From: Opisthocomus hoazin | Taxonomy: Eukaryota; Chordata; Aves; Opisthocomiformes; Opisthocomidae | Direction: 5' to 3' | DNA length: 64,000 bases | NCBI RefSeq assembly: GCF_030867145.1 | Contig: NC_134421.1 | Span: 23,195,979 to 23,259,978, forward strand | Shown: piece after piece, positions 1 through 11,900 of the stretch | Numbering within the stretch: the first letter of the stretch is position 1 | Layout of the letters: each line of letters starts with the position of its first letter | The notes under the pieces: generated by a model | What the model was told of the DNA's origin: nothing | Seen by the model: the letters and a program-made list of their open reading frames with translations, nothing else | Database searches by the model: none | Translations under genes and position numbers: made by a program

Positions 1-3000
1 TTTCTTTCTATCTCCCTGGTTCTTGGACTTTTCTCTCTGAAGTGAGGGTAACGGCTGGACTGCACTCCAACTCAGTTTTATTTGCCCACTTAGATGTACT
101 ATCGGCACCCGAGTCCTTATCCAGCTGCAGTGCTTGGATACTGGAACAGCTTTACACATACTGTATTGCATAGTTTGTGTGTGTGTCTGAGAGAAAGTAT
201 GTGTGAACAAATGATGAGACAAAGTTTAGTTGGCATTGTAGGAATATTACATGATATGGTACAATATTCCATCCCGTATTGATTGATTTCACTTTTACAT
301 ATTCGGTTGATGGATTTCAATAATCCAGAGACCCTTATATGTGGGTTTTAAAAAGCAAACAATCAGTACTGGTAGTAGTCTGTAGTGCATCTCTCCCCCT
401 GCCCATACCCTGGAAGCCCTGAGAGGTCCTTGAGGTTTCAAGGGACATCCAGAACTTCCACGCTTGGTATCCTACTAAGAAAAAGTCTTTTTTTGAGACT
501 GCTGCAGTTTACCTGACCGTTTCTTCTGTCCCTTCCCTCAGCTTCTGGTGAAAGAAGCTGAACTCCTGCTATACCTAACAAACCTCAGTTTTCTGTTGCT
601 GCATCTGACTCCCATTACCAAGGAGTCTTAAATGTTATGTTAGTTATATGACTTAGTCTGCTCAGAACAGTGGTGTGAATGTCCTGCTACTGGCTTAGTT
701 ATAAGCCAGACAGCTCTAAAGAAGAGGCCAATATGTGTGTCTTCAGATATTTATTCGTATTTTCTCTCTGTACTTCCATCAGAGGTTTCTTGTAGCATTC
801 ATGTAGGCTCCAAACTTTTTTTGTGTCGTGATTTTATTTACACCTGTTTGTTTTTGCCTGCCTCTCTCTAACTTTTCTTCCCTTTGTATATGGTATTTCA
901 AAACCGTTTAGGTTATTTCTTCCAAGCATGGGTTATGCCTTCCAATATTTAGAGACTTCTTGTCTTAAATATCCTAATAAATTCCCCACACCCCTCCTGT
1001 GTCTTACAAAGTTGTGCCAGCTGTTCAGAGAAAAGGACTGTGTTGTGAATTCCTCTATTTCTTGCCTGAGGTAAGGAATCAAATTCTGTCAGGATGATGG
1101 AAGCTTAGCCGCCATTAGGCAGGTTCGTTTGCTTTTGTCTATTGACAGCTCTCGTATGTGAGTGAAGAAGAGTCTCTTTTATGAAAAATGTCTAGTCTTG
1201 ATTAACTCTCAAGTGAAAGTTCTTAACTCCTCTTCTCCAGTAGTGAACTATATGTTTCATATCTCTTCTTAGCTTAGCTGTCTAGTTCTGTCTTGGCAGC
1301 CTCAAGGAGTCCTCCTCAAGGAGTTGTCTTAAATTCTTATTTCCCAAAAGCCAGTGGTAGTATGTAACTGATTCTCCTCACTGCAAAAGGGTTTGGGATA
1401 CAACCTTTGTAGTTGCTTGCTGAAAAGAAACAATTGCTGCAAGGATTCCATATGAGCAGAGCCTCTGGACTTGCTGTTTCTCCTCATGAGTGAAATTGTT
1501 TGGCATAAAAATCTTTTGAATAGAAATATGAACAGAATCTCTGACTCCGGGAATTTTTTTATTTTCTACCAATTTATTTATTGAGAGAATCTGAAGAGTT
1601 TGTCTTCGAGCCTTTCTTTGACTTCAGTGAAATGAAGTGACTTCAGAAATGTGGGAAAGGTAAAGATCTGAGCGTTGTGCTCCAGCGCAGAGCCGCTCTG
1701 CCCTGTTGTGTGACACACAGAGCCTCGTGCTGTTCTTGGGGTGAAGGACCACCACGTGGAGCAGGAGGGATTTTAAGAGGGAAGAAAGAAGCCTCTCTTG
1801 CTGCATGAAGGACAAAACACGTGAGGCAAACAGAAATCTCTTAGGGGGAAGAAGGGGAATGATTAAAAGACTCACTTGTGTTCAGGCGTTTCGCTTGTGA
1901 ATAGGAATGTGTGAAGGCTGAGGAGAGAGCTGTGCACTAAAGAGGAAGCGGTAGAAGCTCGAGAAGCTCTGAATTGTTCTTAATCCAGCCTTTTGCGATG
2001 GCTTTGTGTAAAGGCAAGCGGAGTCACCTCGCTCAGCTGGCTGCCGAAGCAGTGCGGTTGGTTGACTCTAGATCAGACCTTGGTCTGGGGCTCTGGAGCA
2101 CCCTGGCTTCAGAGGCAAAACCAGCTTGATTTCTGAAGGTTGCTTTTTGCTGACCAGTTTGTGTGACTGTCTTTTGAAGGGATGGAAGTGCTTTTTAAAT
2201 AAACATTTTTAGAAAGAGGGATTGTTAAAATCTGGAGGAACAGTGCTGGGCTAGAAGCTTTTTTCCTTGAGCTTGGAGTCTGCAGCAATAGGTCAGGATT
2301 TCTACAGCTTTTCATGGGAGCAAATTTGTAACTGCATTGCTAAACCCTGTGCTCCTTCTTTTATGCTTTTTAGTGCTGGTCTGTATTTGTTGACAAGTTG
2401 ATGGTACAATAGACCCTGTAATGCTCTCAGCCCCACTGTTGGGTTGGAAGTTGTGCTTAAGCTCAATGAAATGACCTAGGAGATACATAATAAGGGAAAC
2501 TGGCGGGTGAAAAGCTCTGTATTTATACATCTGCTTGCAGAGTCTGACTGTTTTGGTGGGCATGTTGTCAGTAGGAATGTGGATTTTTTTGTTGCACTGC
2601 TTTAAAATATAAATAATAGGAAAACCTAATAAAAAGCCTGGTAACTTTTACCACACTGAGTTAAAGGATTCCAGACAAAATAGTTGAATGCACTGATTTT
2701 TCAGACTGCAAACACAGGAACAGGGGGAAGTATTAATAAAATGGAAGAAGAGGCTAGAGCCTTGGAACTGGAGGATGCATAGCGATGTGTTTTAGCAGCC
2801 TCTAGCAAGAACCAGATTGCTCTGATTCACTGAGGACAGGCCATAATAGAGCAAGAGATGGAAATAATGGTAAAACCAGTGCTCAAACCAGTAGTTATGT
2901 GGGATCCTCAGGCTGCCTTTGATTACTAGCTGTTACCATGGCATCAGAAGTGGGACAGTGAAGTGTGGGGTTTTGTTCTTGAAACTGTCCCCGCTGCAGG

Positions 3001-6000
3001 ATACTCCATCCACATTCAGAATCAGAGTGTGCGAGACCAGCTGCTACGCAGGCTGCGACAAGCTACGGAGGCAATGGGAAAAGTGTGCAGGATGCTCTTG
3101 TTAAGGGTGGGAAGAGGTTCTTTAACTTCCTGGAGACGTCACCTCTCTTCCCGCTCAGACAGTCACAATGCCTTGGGTTGTTGCCTCCAGAATGCCAAAT
3201 CCTAGTGTTCTGCTCCAGCCTGATGTCAGCGACACAGACTTCATACCTCTGTCCTGCAGTGCCTCTGGAGGCAGGTAGCGTTGCGACATCAATGGCAGGC
3301 TTTTGAACTTGGCTGGCTGTGCTGCACTCTTATTTCTTTTCCCTGTGTATTCCTTCCTTCTAGAAATCTTCCCCTTTCTGCAAAGGTTGAACAAAGAGGA
3401 TAAAATTAATGAGTCACAGTAGGAGAAGTTGCTGTCTGCAGATGAAGAGACAAAAGGAATTTTCTGCTGCAGCTTCCAACTGAGGCAAGAGGTTTAGAGG
3501 GATCTCGTTTTTCAGTTGGCTTCACTCTCTGGCACAAGAGTCCAAGTCTCTAGGGTACAGGGCGGTTTTTTTCCTCTGTTTTTGGAAGGTGTCAAGTAAC
3601 CAAGTTGCCATGGAGTGTGGAGCGCTAGGTACACAAGAACAATGAGTAACTATTTTTGTTGGTTTTGGGACGATGAGGATTATTTGTGAATCCTCACTGG
3701 AAAAGCTTTCTTAGTGAAGCAAGAAGAGATTTGGGAGCAGAAGCATGAAGGAACCTTGCTGTGTTTCTGTTACATTAGCGAGAACAATTGAGTCTCTCAT
3801 GCTAGATGTAAGAGAAGAGACGTTCCTAAAGAAGGGACCTGGAAAACTCAAGTACTTTTTTTGAATGTTAAATGTCAGTTAAATGGAAAATGGGAACAGA
3901 TGCTTTTTGCAAAACTTAAAAATTTATGACCAGTACTCAGTGGCAGACAGAAAACGGCTGAGTCTTAAGTTCAAGCAGCACATTATGCCAAGAAGAACGA
4001 TACCGTGGTTTGAGTATGTTGAAACTGATAAATTGCTCCTCCAAGTAGCATCCCTCCCACTCTCATATTTGTGGAGGACGACGAAATGACACTGTCATTT
4101 GCACTATGCACTTTTTGCTGTCTAACCGAATATAATCTACAGTAAGTGGAATGGCATCATTGGCATTGCATGTGTTAGCTGTCATCGATGAACAGAAGGT
4201 TTATCTTCAGCTGGGCTTTTCACTGTATTACATTTGGCCCCTTGCTAAGTAAGAAGAACTGCACTCGTAATTCCTTTGTACCAAAAAAGCCATCATCATC
4301 TGAGAGCATGTAACAGCAGAAACCGTGTAGTCACACACACATTGTCTTTACAAGAGTTTCACCTTAAGATTATGAAATGAGAAAACGTGAATTTTCTGTA
4401 TTTTCAAGGGTCTTGCCAGTTGTCCAGTTTTTAATTTTTCAAGTCTTGACCTCAGCACCCCTTCTAGGACGTTTAAAAATATTGCCCAACCACAGCCTCT
4501 CCAAAAGCACTACTAAGGGGTGTACTTCTCAACAGCAATAGTTGGATAGTAAAGTCCCTCCACAGAAACTGAATTTTGGGAATATTGTTTTGTTCTGTTT
4601 TTTAAAGGGCACTGAACAAAGAGGTTTGCGTCTTTAGAGAGAACATCAGATGCCGCTTACGATCATAACAATGAGGAGGATAGGTACTAGTTAATGTAAT
4701 AAACTGCCTTTTGTCTGTAGCTCACCACACACTATGCACGCACGGTGCAGCAGGTACAGGAGTATCTGCTCATTTGGAGATTACTGAAGCCCTGCTAACC
4801 CTTTTGGATCAACATTACTGTGAAAGCAGAAGCCTGGTAGGTGTTTCCCAATTTTTCCTCCCCTGTGACCTAAACTAAAACCGAATTCATCTGTATTTCC
4901 TGCTGGTTTTGGGTAGAGAGGGCTGGGAAAGATTGTTTGTTGTCGTATGTCAGCAGGCCGGTGCTGCCAGGTCCAGACTCCCGCTGTTGGCTTTATGGCA
5001 GAGTGCTCCGTTGTATCGCGCTAAAGCTTGATTCCTAGCACAAAAGGGATGTTGGAAAGACAATGTCTCACTGGGTTAGCAAATACCAGAACTTTTTATA
5101 GTAATGTGTCCAAAATGCTGCTTGTATAGAATTTGTCACTTTTGTAAGAAAAGGAAAAAAAAAAACTGCACACAAAAAAAAGATCATAAAACCCCACCAC
5201 TTGATGCCGTTACATAAGATTTCATTTAAACTACCTCTCAGCGTGAAATTCAAACATTAGGTAAGTTTAATAAGGCTTGCTCACTGTCACGTTATGTAAA
5301 ACTTATAGTGAATGCCAAAATTGCAAAAGTTTATCACCAAAAAGGTATAAAGTTAAGTCTTTTTTTATGTGTTTGAAAGTATCCAGTAGTTTAAAGTTAT
5401 TGTAAACTCTGTTATATTCTTTTAACTTCTGTAGTTTCAGTCTTGCAAACTCTAGCTGCTGGACAGGAAATAAATCATAACCCCAAGCTTTCATAATCAT
5501 GGTCTGCTGGGTGAAAACAATTTTGTATGCAGCTTTGTCATGTGGCTGTCCAGAGCCTCATTCACCAAGTGTACTGCTGATTTAGTCGTCTTTTTTTTCT
5601 TCAGTACTTGAGGTGTGAGCTTGATGAATGGTATTCTGTGATGGACACGTGCCACAAATTACATTGTCTTGTTTGCCTCTTTTTCTGAATTTTAATGATG
5701 AGTTTATTATTGCAGATGTGAATATTGCTCATACAACTTAATTTCTGTATAAATGTATAAAATATAAATGGAAGAAGTTTTAAGTTCTTACCCGGTATTT
5801 AGAGGTAATGTATTATACTAGCCTTATGTTGCAGTTTTACCTACAGAGTACTGCACTTCTTTTAAACTGGATCATACCATCTCAGTAGGTGTAGATGGAT
5901 TTTTTGCATGAGTGTGTTTCGGTTTTGTTTAATTGAAGTTCAGTTCTCTTTAAGTTCTGTTTTCAGTGTTTGTGTTTACTACTTGTGATCATGTAGTTGT

Positions 6001-8238
6001 GCCTTACATTGTGGAAGAATTTGGTCCAGCGTGCACTGTAATTCCTAAACTCTGCCGTTTGAAAGGTGGCCGTGGATTTGGATGAGAAAATGACACCATA
6101 CATCAACTGGTTCTGCATAAACTACGACGAAATGTTACTGAATCGTCATTTTTGTTTTCTAACCTGTTAAAGGAATGGTTAATGACAATAAAAAAAGTAA
6201 ATTAGACCTTTCTAATAGACCATTTCTGTCATTCAAAACTAGCTTGCCCCGCTTCAGACAGCAAAGGTGCTGAGAAATGGGGGATGTATCATCTTACAAA
6301 TGAACTGTTGGGAAGCCACACACCTAAGAACAAGCTAAATGCTCCACTTTCTTAGACCTGTGGGGAGCTGCAGCAAAAGCTTTCACGTTCCTGAGGAGGC
6401 AGTGATAATGACTGTTTTTCAAATCTAGTCTTTCACAAGTTAAATTCAGAGCAGTTTTTCCATTCCCAATAGCTGCTGGGTCTCCTGTGTTCGGTTGAAG
6501 TCCTGGTGTCACTGGCTGTGTTCAGACATGGCATTCAATGGAGCTGGACAACTGGCATAACTGGAAGACTCGAAGTAGCACTGGTGTTATTTTTTAGCCT
6601 AATGAAGGGCTCACTTGTGAGATGGAAACCTCTTTCAGGGTGGAACTGTGTTGCAGAGAGAAACCAGGTGATTAACGTGTGTGTGATCAGTCCCATGACA
6701 AAGCCACTCTTGAATTGTGGGGGTATTCACAAAAAAAATGTATTTAGCTATCAAAGCAGATCTTCCTAGGGGCTCTGTGTAGAACAGTGGAGAAGGACGG
6801 AGAGAAGAGGTCTCCTCTGAAAGGCAGTTTGTTTTAGGGAGTTAATTTTGGCCTCAGCTGCTTTCTGAGGTATCTTTCTCTCCAGACCGCAGAAGAGCCT
6901 GTTGAGCTTATGTCTCCCTGAAGACAGCCTGTGTGTGGGTATGCCCTTCCCCTGGGGTGTCCTTCTTGGAGATGTGCTGGCCTCTGGGAAATATGGAATC
7001 CCTGGGACTGTTAGTTGTCTGGTGAACTCAGCAGACCTGGCTTAAGCTCATTTTGGCAGAAAATACACAGAGGAGTAAAACACCCCCTCCCTTCTGCCAG
7101 CACATGGAGCACAGAGCTTAGTCTGTCAGGTGTGACTTCTCTGGGCCTGAAATCTCTGGTACCAGTGTTGGGTTCAAGATGCTGTGGGGCTGGAAGGGGG
7201 ACGGCGTGATGCAGCGTGCAGCTGAGCTTGGGGTCTGGGAGCTGCGCACAGCTGTGTAAGCCGGGTTGTGGGTAAGCAGTTGCAGCTTGCGTGGTGTCCT
7301 GGGGTGGATCTGCTGTCTCAGCTCTGTTCTGCTCCCCTGCCATAGACATTCACGGCTTGGCATGGAGCCTGGGTGGCTGTTCCTTTCCCAGGAAGCTGTG
7401 GCAAGAACTTGTCTGTCACAGACACGGGGAAGAGCAGGAACGTGTGCCACAGCGGCCCAGGCTGCATCTGGAGGGTGCTGAGCCAGGTGCGTACGTGCGT
7501 ACATACATAGACACACACATGCATGCAGCCTCCAGACCATAGCTTGTGTGTGCAGGTGAACCAGCTCAAGGGGATGAAATGTACCATGGCTTCAGGGCAG
7601 GGGGAGCTGGGGGGGGAGCTGGGCTGGGGGCAGTGCTTGAACCTGGCACCGACCGCGTTCTGGAGTAGGGGTGAATGTGAAGTGGATGCTGACTTTCCCG
7701 TGAATAGTGCCAACAGCTGGAATGGTGCTCCTGTGTTCTTCAGCATCGTCCTCATACGTGTGGCCTCTCTGCTCAGTTCCACCTGAAGTCATGTCTGACC
7801 CCGAGGGGATATTCTAAGGACTAGCTTTTTTGCTGAGGGAGACTCGCGGACTGGGGACAGAAAGTGGGAGAAGTGGCAGATTCACTTAGACTGGCTTCAG
7901 GGAAGTCTCCTTTTCTCTCTCAACCCTGGCTGCTCTCGGGGGATTAGTCTGGGGAGAGCACCCTCCATCTGTGGTAGTAACCTGTGCAAATGTTGTGGCA
8001 AGCAGTTGCAGGCTGTGCTGTGGGTCTCTTCCAGTACCTCAAAAAGAGGGGGAAAAAAATAGGGGCACACATGCTATGTGGACCACAGGTCTGGGATAGC
8101 AGTGAAGTATTGAATGGTTTCATGCAAAAGGAACTCACAAATTTGTGAAGCAAACAAACTCTAAAGGCTGCAATGGGTGTAAATAACGAATGGTGACACA
8201 TCTGCTGTTAATAGTGCTGAAAACCTTCAGGTAAAAAA
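1..8238 (+). other. Left flank: possible 3' UTR / downstream region of a convergent gene
   Basis: No coding exon was recognised on either strand; every open frame here is short and without family motifs. I looked for the C-terminal FYVE zinc-finger motif of EEA1 and did not see it. Plus-strand AATAAA hexamers occur at 976-981, 6187-6192 and 8239-8255. AT-rich 5.0-6.2 kb looks 3'-UTR-like, while 7.0-7.8 kb is GC-richer with a purine-pyrimidine alternating tract. The 3' UTR reading is inference only. Confidence 0.25.
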
Positions 8239-8255
8239 AATAAAGCCCAAATAAA
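8239..8255 (+). terminator. Tandem plus-strand polyadenylation signals
   Basis: Two AATAAA hexamers (8239-8244 and 8250-8255) are followed by a T-rich/GT element around 8271-8290. This is a convincing 3' end for a plus-strand transcript converging on PLEKHG7. The transcript itself is not identified; EEA1 is the expected neighbour by vertebrate synteny. Confidence 0.4.
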
Positions 8256-8270
8256 GCAAGGCATCATTGC

Positions 8271-8715
8271 ACTTTTGTTCTTTCTGTTTATATATTTTGT
8301 AGCATCTCTAGTTTAACTGAATGATGTATATAATTAAGAACTTTTTCAAAGAAACTTAAATAATCTCATTTTAAAAATTAATAAGGAGTCAACACAATAT
8401 ATGCTTTTACTGATCTGCCTCCACAAGTTCAATGTTAATGCAAAAAACATCTTGTGATATTATAGTTCAGCAGGTAGACATAACTAATAGGGACCTACGG
8501 CTATACAATTTTAATTTTGTGAAATTTGTTAATACAGTTTGCATGATGTTGGAATAACCCTTCTAGACTTTTCTGGTGAAGAAGTTCTCACCAATGCAGT
8601 TTTTTTGCCTGTCCTGCTTTGCAGGAACCAACAAGCTGTATTAAAACTTCCCTGGATGGCAAGAGCCTTGCCCTAGCTGAAGCAAAGAAGCTTCTACAAG
8701 CGATACATTTTTTGC
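8271..8715. other. Short intergenic spacer between convergent 3' ends
   Basis: An AT-rich stretch of about 450 bp between the plus-strand polyadenylation cluster and the PLEKHG7 polyadenylation site. I see no gene or repeat in it. Confidence 0.35.
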
Positions 8716-8890
8716 ATAGCTCATTTTCCCCCTCCAGTTTATTCCTACGTCCTGTGGTCAAAACACATCACTTCTGTCTAGTGAAGTCAGAAATCTGTTA
8801 ACTTCAGAATCTTAAGGCATGCTGGGAGGAACAACTGTGTTATCACCACGGTAGTCTTCCACTGGATCTGTTGGTGCTGTGCTGACATTA
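8716..8890 (-). other. PLEKHG7: PLEKHG7 3' UTR (short)
   Basis: From the stop codon to the first minus-strand AATAAA is only about 150 nt. The estimated cleavage point is about 20 nt beyond the hexamer, before a T/G-rich stretch. A longer alternative 3' UTR cannot be excluded. Confidence 0.5.
8738..8743 (-). terminator. PLEKHG7 polyadenylation signal AATAAA
   Basis: Canonical minus-strand hexamer (TTTATT on the plus strand), the first one downstream of the PLEKHG7 stop codon. A T/G-rich element (tgtatcgcttgtag) follows at an appropriate distance. Confidence 0.5.
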
Positions 8891-8998
8891 CTAAATTTCA
8901 GAGGATTCATCTGGGAAGCAGAAAGCAGTGCTTTTCTTGGTTTCATGTTGCGTGGTGTAATTGGAGATTGCCGTTTCTATCTGTGACATCCATGCTTT
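8891..8998 (-). CDS. PLEKHG7: PLEKHG7 exon 16 (terminal coding exon)
   Basis: 108 nt of coding, phase 0 in (ttttttgtgttacag|AAA). It encodes KAWMSQIETAISNYTTQHET, then KKSTAFCFPDESSEI and a TAG stop. KAWMSQIETAI is the PH C-terminal helix with its invariant Trp (residue 738). Only about 24 residues follow it, so the protein has almost no tail after the PH domain. Confidence 0.94.
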   Translation of the reverse strand, partial: KAWMSQIETAISNYTTQHETKKSTAFCFPDESSEI

Positions 8999-11900
8999 CT
9001 GTAACACAAAAAATAATTGGTAAACCGAGACAATCTAAAAAAGTTGCAGTACTTCAGATACATAAACACTCCAAGCCTTTAGTTTTGCTTAGTGTTTCTT
9101 CATACCCACGCTCATAATTCCTGAAGTGAAGATGAATTATCCCAGAACTGAGACTCTCCGGTTGCTGAGGCCAACACGCCGCTGTCTGTGTCTGGGCCAG
9201 CGATTTCCAGCGGAGGTTTCCTTTTTGGTTGGAAGGTAGGATTTTAATGCTCTGTTTGCTTGAGATGGTGAAGTTTGCTGCAGGCTATTTCACCTGTTTT
9301 TTATGTATTATTTATTAATTTGATGCTGTCCCTGCAGTTTGGGCTCCCTGTTCCTCTGATTAAGACAGGTCCAGTGCTGTCAGCATCACAAGTTCTGTCC
9401 CCCTCCGAGACCTGTCGTGCTGCCACGTGAATTTCGGTTTCTAGCATCACGCTGACAGCATTCAGCTCTGTATGCGCTGTCATTCAGGTATGAGGGCAGG
9501 GGGTGGTGGCTGGAGAGGTGGGTTTAAAATACGTAACTTCCTTCTCTCTGTGCTAGCCCAGATGATCTGGGTCACAGAAGCTGAGTTGTCTCTGAATTGC
9601 TGTGATTAGACATTACAAATTAGCTGGCAGCAGCATGGGCTTAAGGCCTAGCTGTGCTTCTCCCGCCCCAGGGCTTTTATTTTGCCTAGTCAGGAGCTGA
9701 TGTCCCTGCTGTAATTCATGTGGAGACACTGAGCTTTGATGCAAAGAGTAGAAATGCAAGAGAAGGAGCAGCCTGTTCTGCTTCATGCTGCGCTGGGATT
9801 CATAAATTTTGTTATTGACCCACCTGATTGTTTCTTGGGCATGTTTACACCCTGAATGGGTTAGATACATCGCTTTGAAAAACAGGAAGCTGGAGAGATG
9901 ACTTGCGTGACCTACAGGTCTGAGGAGTCCCAGCAGCGGATACAAGCAGAAGCTGTACGTGCCTGGCAGAGCGCAGAGCCCGGCTGTGGCGCGAGGTGGT
10001 GGCTCTGCCCCCTCGGAGCTGCCGGCAGGGGAGGGTCCAGGGTGGTGGTGGTGGTGGTTACACAGGTGTTTGGCAGGTGGTAGTGGATGTGTAGGAGGCA
10101 GGATTTGAACTGCCGAGCTTTCCAAGGCTCAGGGCAGAGAGCAGGGGACAGGGAGACGAGAGCATGTGGCCGGGCAGTGCTACGGGCAGGATGAGCGACC
10201 GCAGCGTGTTCCAGGTCTGTGTTTCCATGTGTCTGCTGAGCATGGGGTCTCCGAGAGAGAGGTGGGCCAGGGAGCCTGAGCCTCGTGAGGGAGCCGGGAG
10301 CCGAGGCAGGCACCTCACAGGCATCGGGAGGTCTAAGAGGCGGCTCGCAACGTAACAGGTCGCTGCTTGGCAGGAGTCAATGGGAATGTGGTGCTTACGG
10401 CTTCATTTGGTTTGCTGTCTCCCTTTTCCTGTAGCTTAGCTGGCTCGAGGCCCTGGTCTGATGGTCCTCACCAGTGTCGAATCATCTGGATCATCTTCCT
10501 TTCTGCCTTGCAGAATTGTGTCAGCTAAACCCATGAGCTTGTCTTGGGTAGCAAAGTTTCTTTAAAAGATATATTAATCATGCTGAGATTGGGCTTCTTG
10601 AGTGCTGAAATAAGGTTGTTCACTCAACCGTTCTACCTTTCCTAGGGCTCAGAGCACTCAAAGTCAACAAAATGCAGTAATGCCACCACATCCAAGTGAA
10701 AAGAATGTTTCACTGCAGGGTTTTCTCCTTTGATAAACTGGACTTGGGAGAAGTTGAGAAGATGGCAGCCACCTGATGTGAAGGCAGCTTGCGAAGGAGA
10801 AGGTAGTATTTCAAGAACAGGAGGAGCTAACGATTTCCGAGTAGATACCTATTCCAGGTACGAACCAGGGACTTGACAGTGGAAAGAATTCACTCAGTGC
10901 TTTTCCCTGAAAAAGTCCTTCTGCTGCAATTTATTTTTAAGAATTAGTATTAGTCACAGTCAAATTTCTGTGCATTAGGTATTAGAGAATGAAATTCAAC
11001 TTACAGGAGAAAAAAAGCCCACTTCTGAGAAGTGCCTGCCACACACCTTCAGATGTTATGTACAGTGCTGTTACTAGAAATGTGATGTGGTGTGAAAATG
11101 AGGGGTAAATTTATATAACAGTGGAATTAATCATACCATCTGTTCATCTGCAATTGCAAAATGTGTGTTGTGCATAGATAAGCATGATACAGTTTTCTGA
11201 TCTGAGTACTACTGCATAGGAGTTGGGAGGGGTGTTTTGGTGTTGACTTCTCTGGAGGGGCTGACCGTCTTCATTTCTGTGACACAAGAAATGGCTTTTT
11301 TTTTTTTTTTTTTTTAGCAGTCAGAAATGGTAATGTTTTTTCAACAAGAATACGACCTGCTATCAGCCCTGGTATAAAATTTGTACATGTTCAACAGCAA
11401 AAATTCTGTAACAAATGTGAGAGCCAGAACAGTGGGGTGTTATTTTGTTTCGTTTTGGTCAAATGCCACAACTGTAATAGATTCTTAGCACAGCACGGCC
11501 ACTTTTAGGCTGAGATCCTTCTTTAGAGAAAGCATAGCTGTGTAATTGGAGAAGAAAGAAAAAGGCATGCTACTTACCTTGGCAGTCTCTGTCTGAGCTT
11601 GTAGCAAGAAGACTGCTATGCACTGACGATACCTATTTTCATGCTGTATTAGGAAAGCATTTCGCAAGCTGAAGACTGTGGAAAAAAATATGGAGAAATT
11701 ATATAAATTCCCACATGCAGGTGTCAGTCCAATTTTATATCACATTGTCTGATTATGATTGAAGAAATTATACATGTAATCATCTTTTCTGGTTCTTCAC
11801 AGGGCAATGCACCCTGATAGGGTTAGCTTTGTGTTGTGCGGGAAGCTTTGTTACTTTAAAACATTAATTCTGCTTGCCTTGGTTTTATTTTTAATTGCTT

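Noticed and set aside
1..6200. Possible last coding exon of EEA1 (FYVE finger)
   Set aside because: No RHHCR-type FYVE motif or cysteine pattern was found on the plus strand; at most this is untranslated sequence.
7011..7792. Cluster of overlapping open frames on both strands in a GC-richer region
   Set aside because: They overlap in many frames, have no motifs, and reflect low stop-codon density in GC-rich DNA.
9613..10125. Minus-strand open frame of 170 codons with a poly-His stretch
   Set aside because: The His run is the (GGT)6 tract read on the other strand; no splice borders or family motifs, and it lies in PLEKHG7 intron 15.
10095..10130. tRNA T-arm-like sequence (ggcaggatttgaactgcc) on the minus strand
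   Set aside because: The loop is one base too long and no matching acceptor, D or anticodon arms are present.
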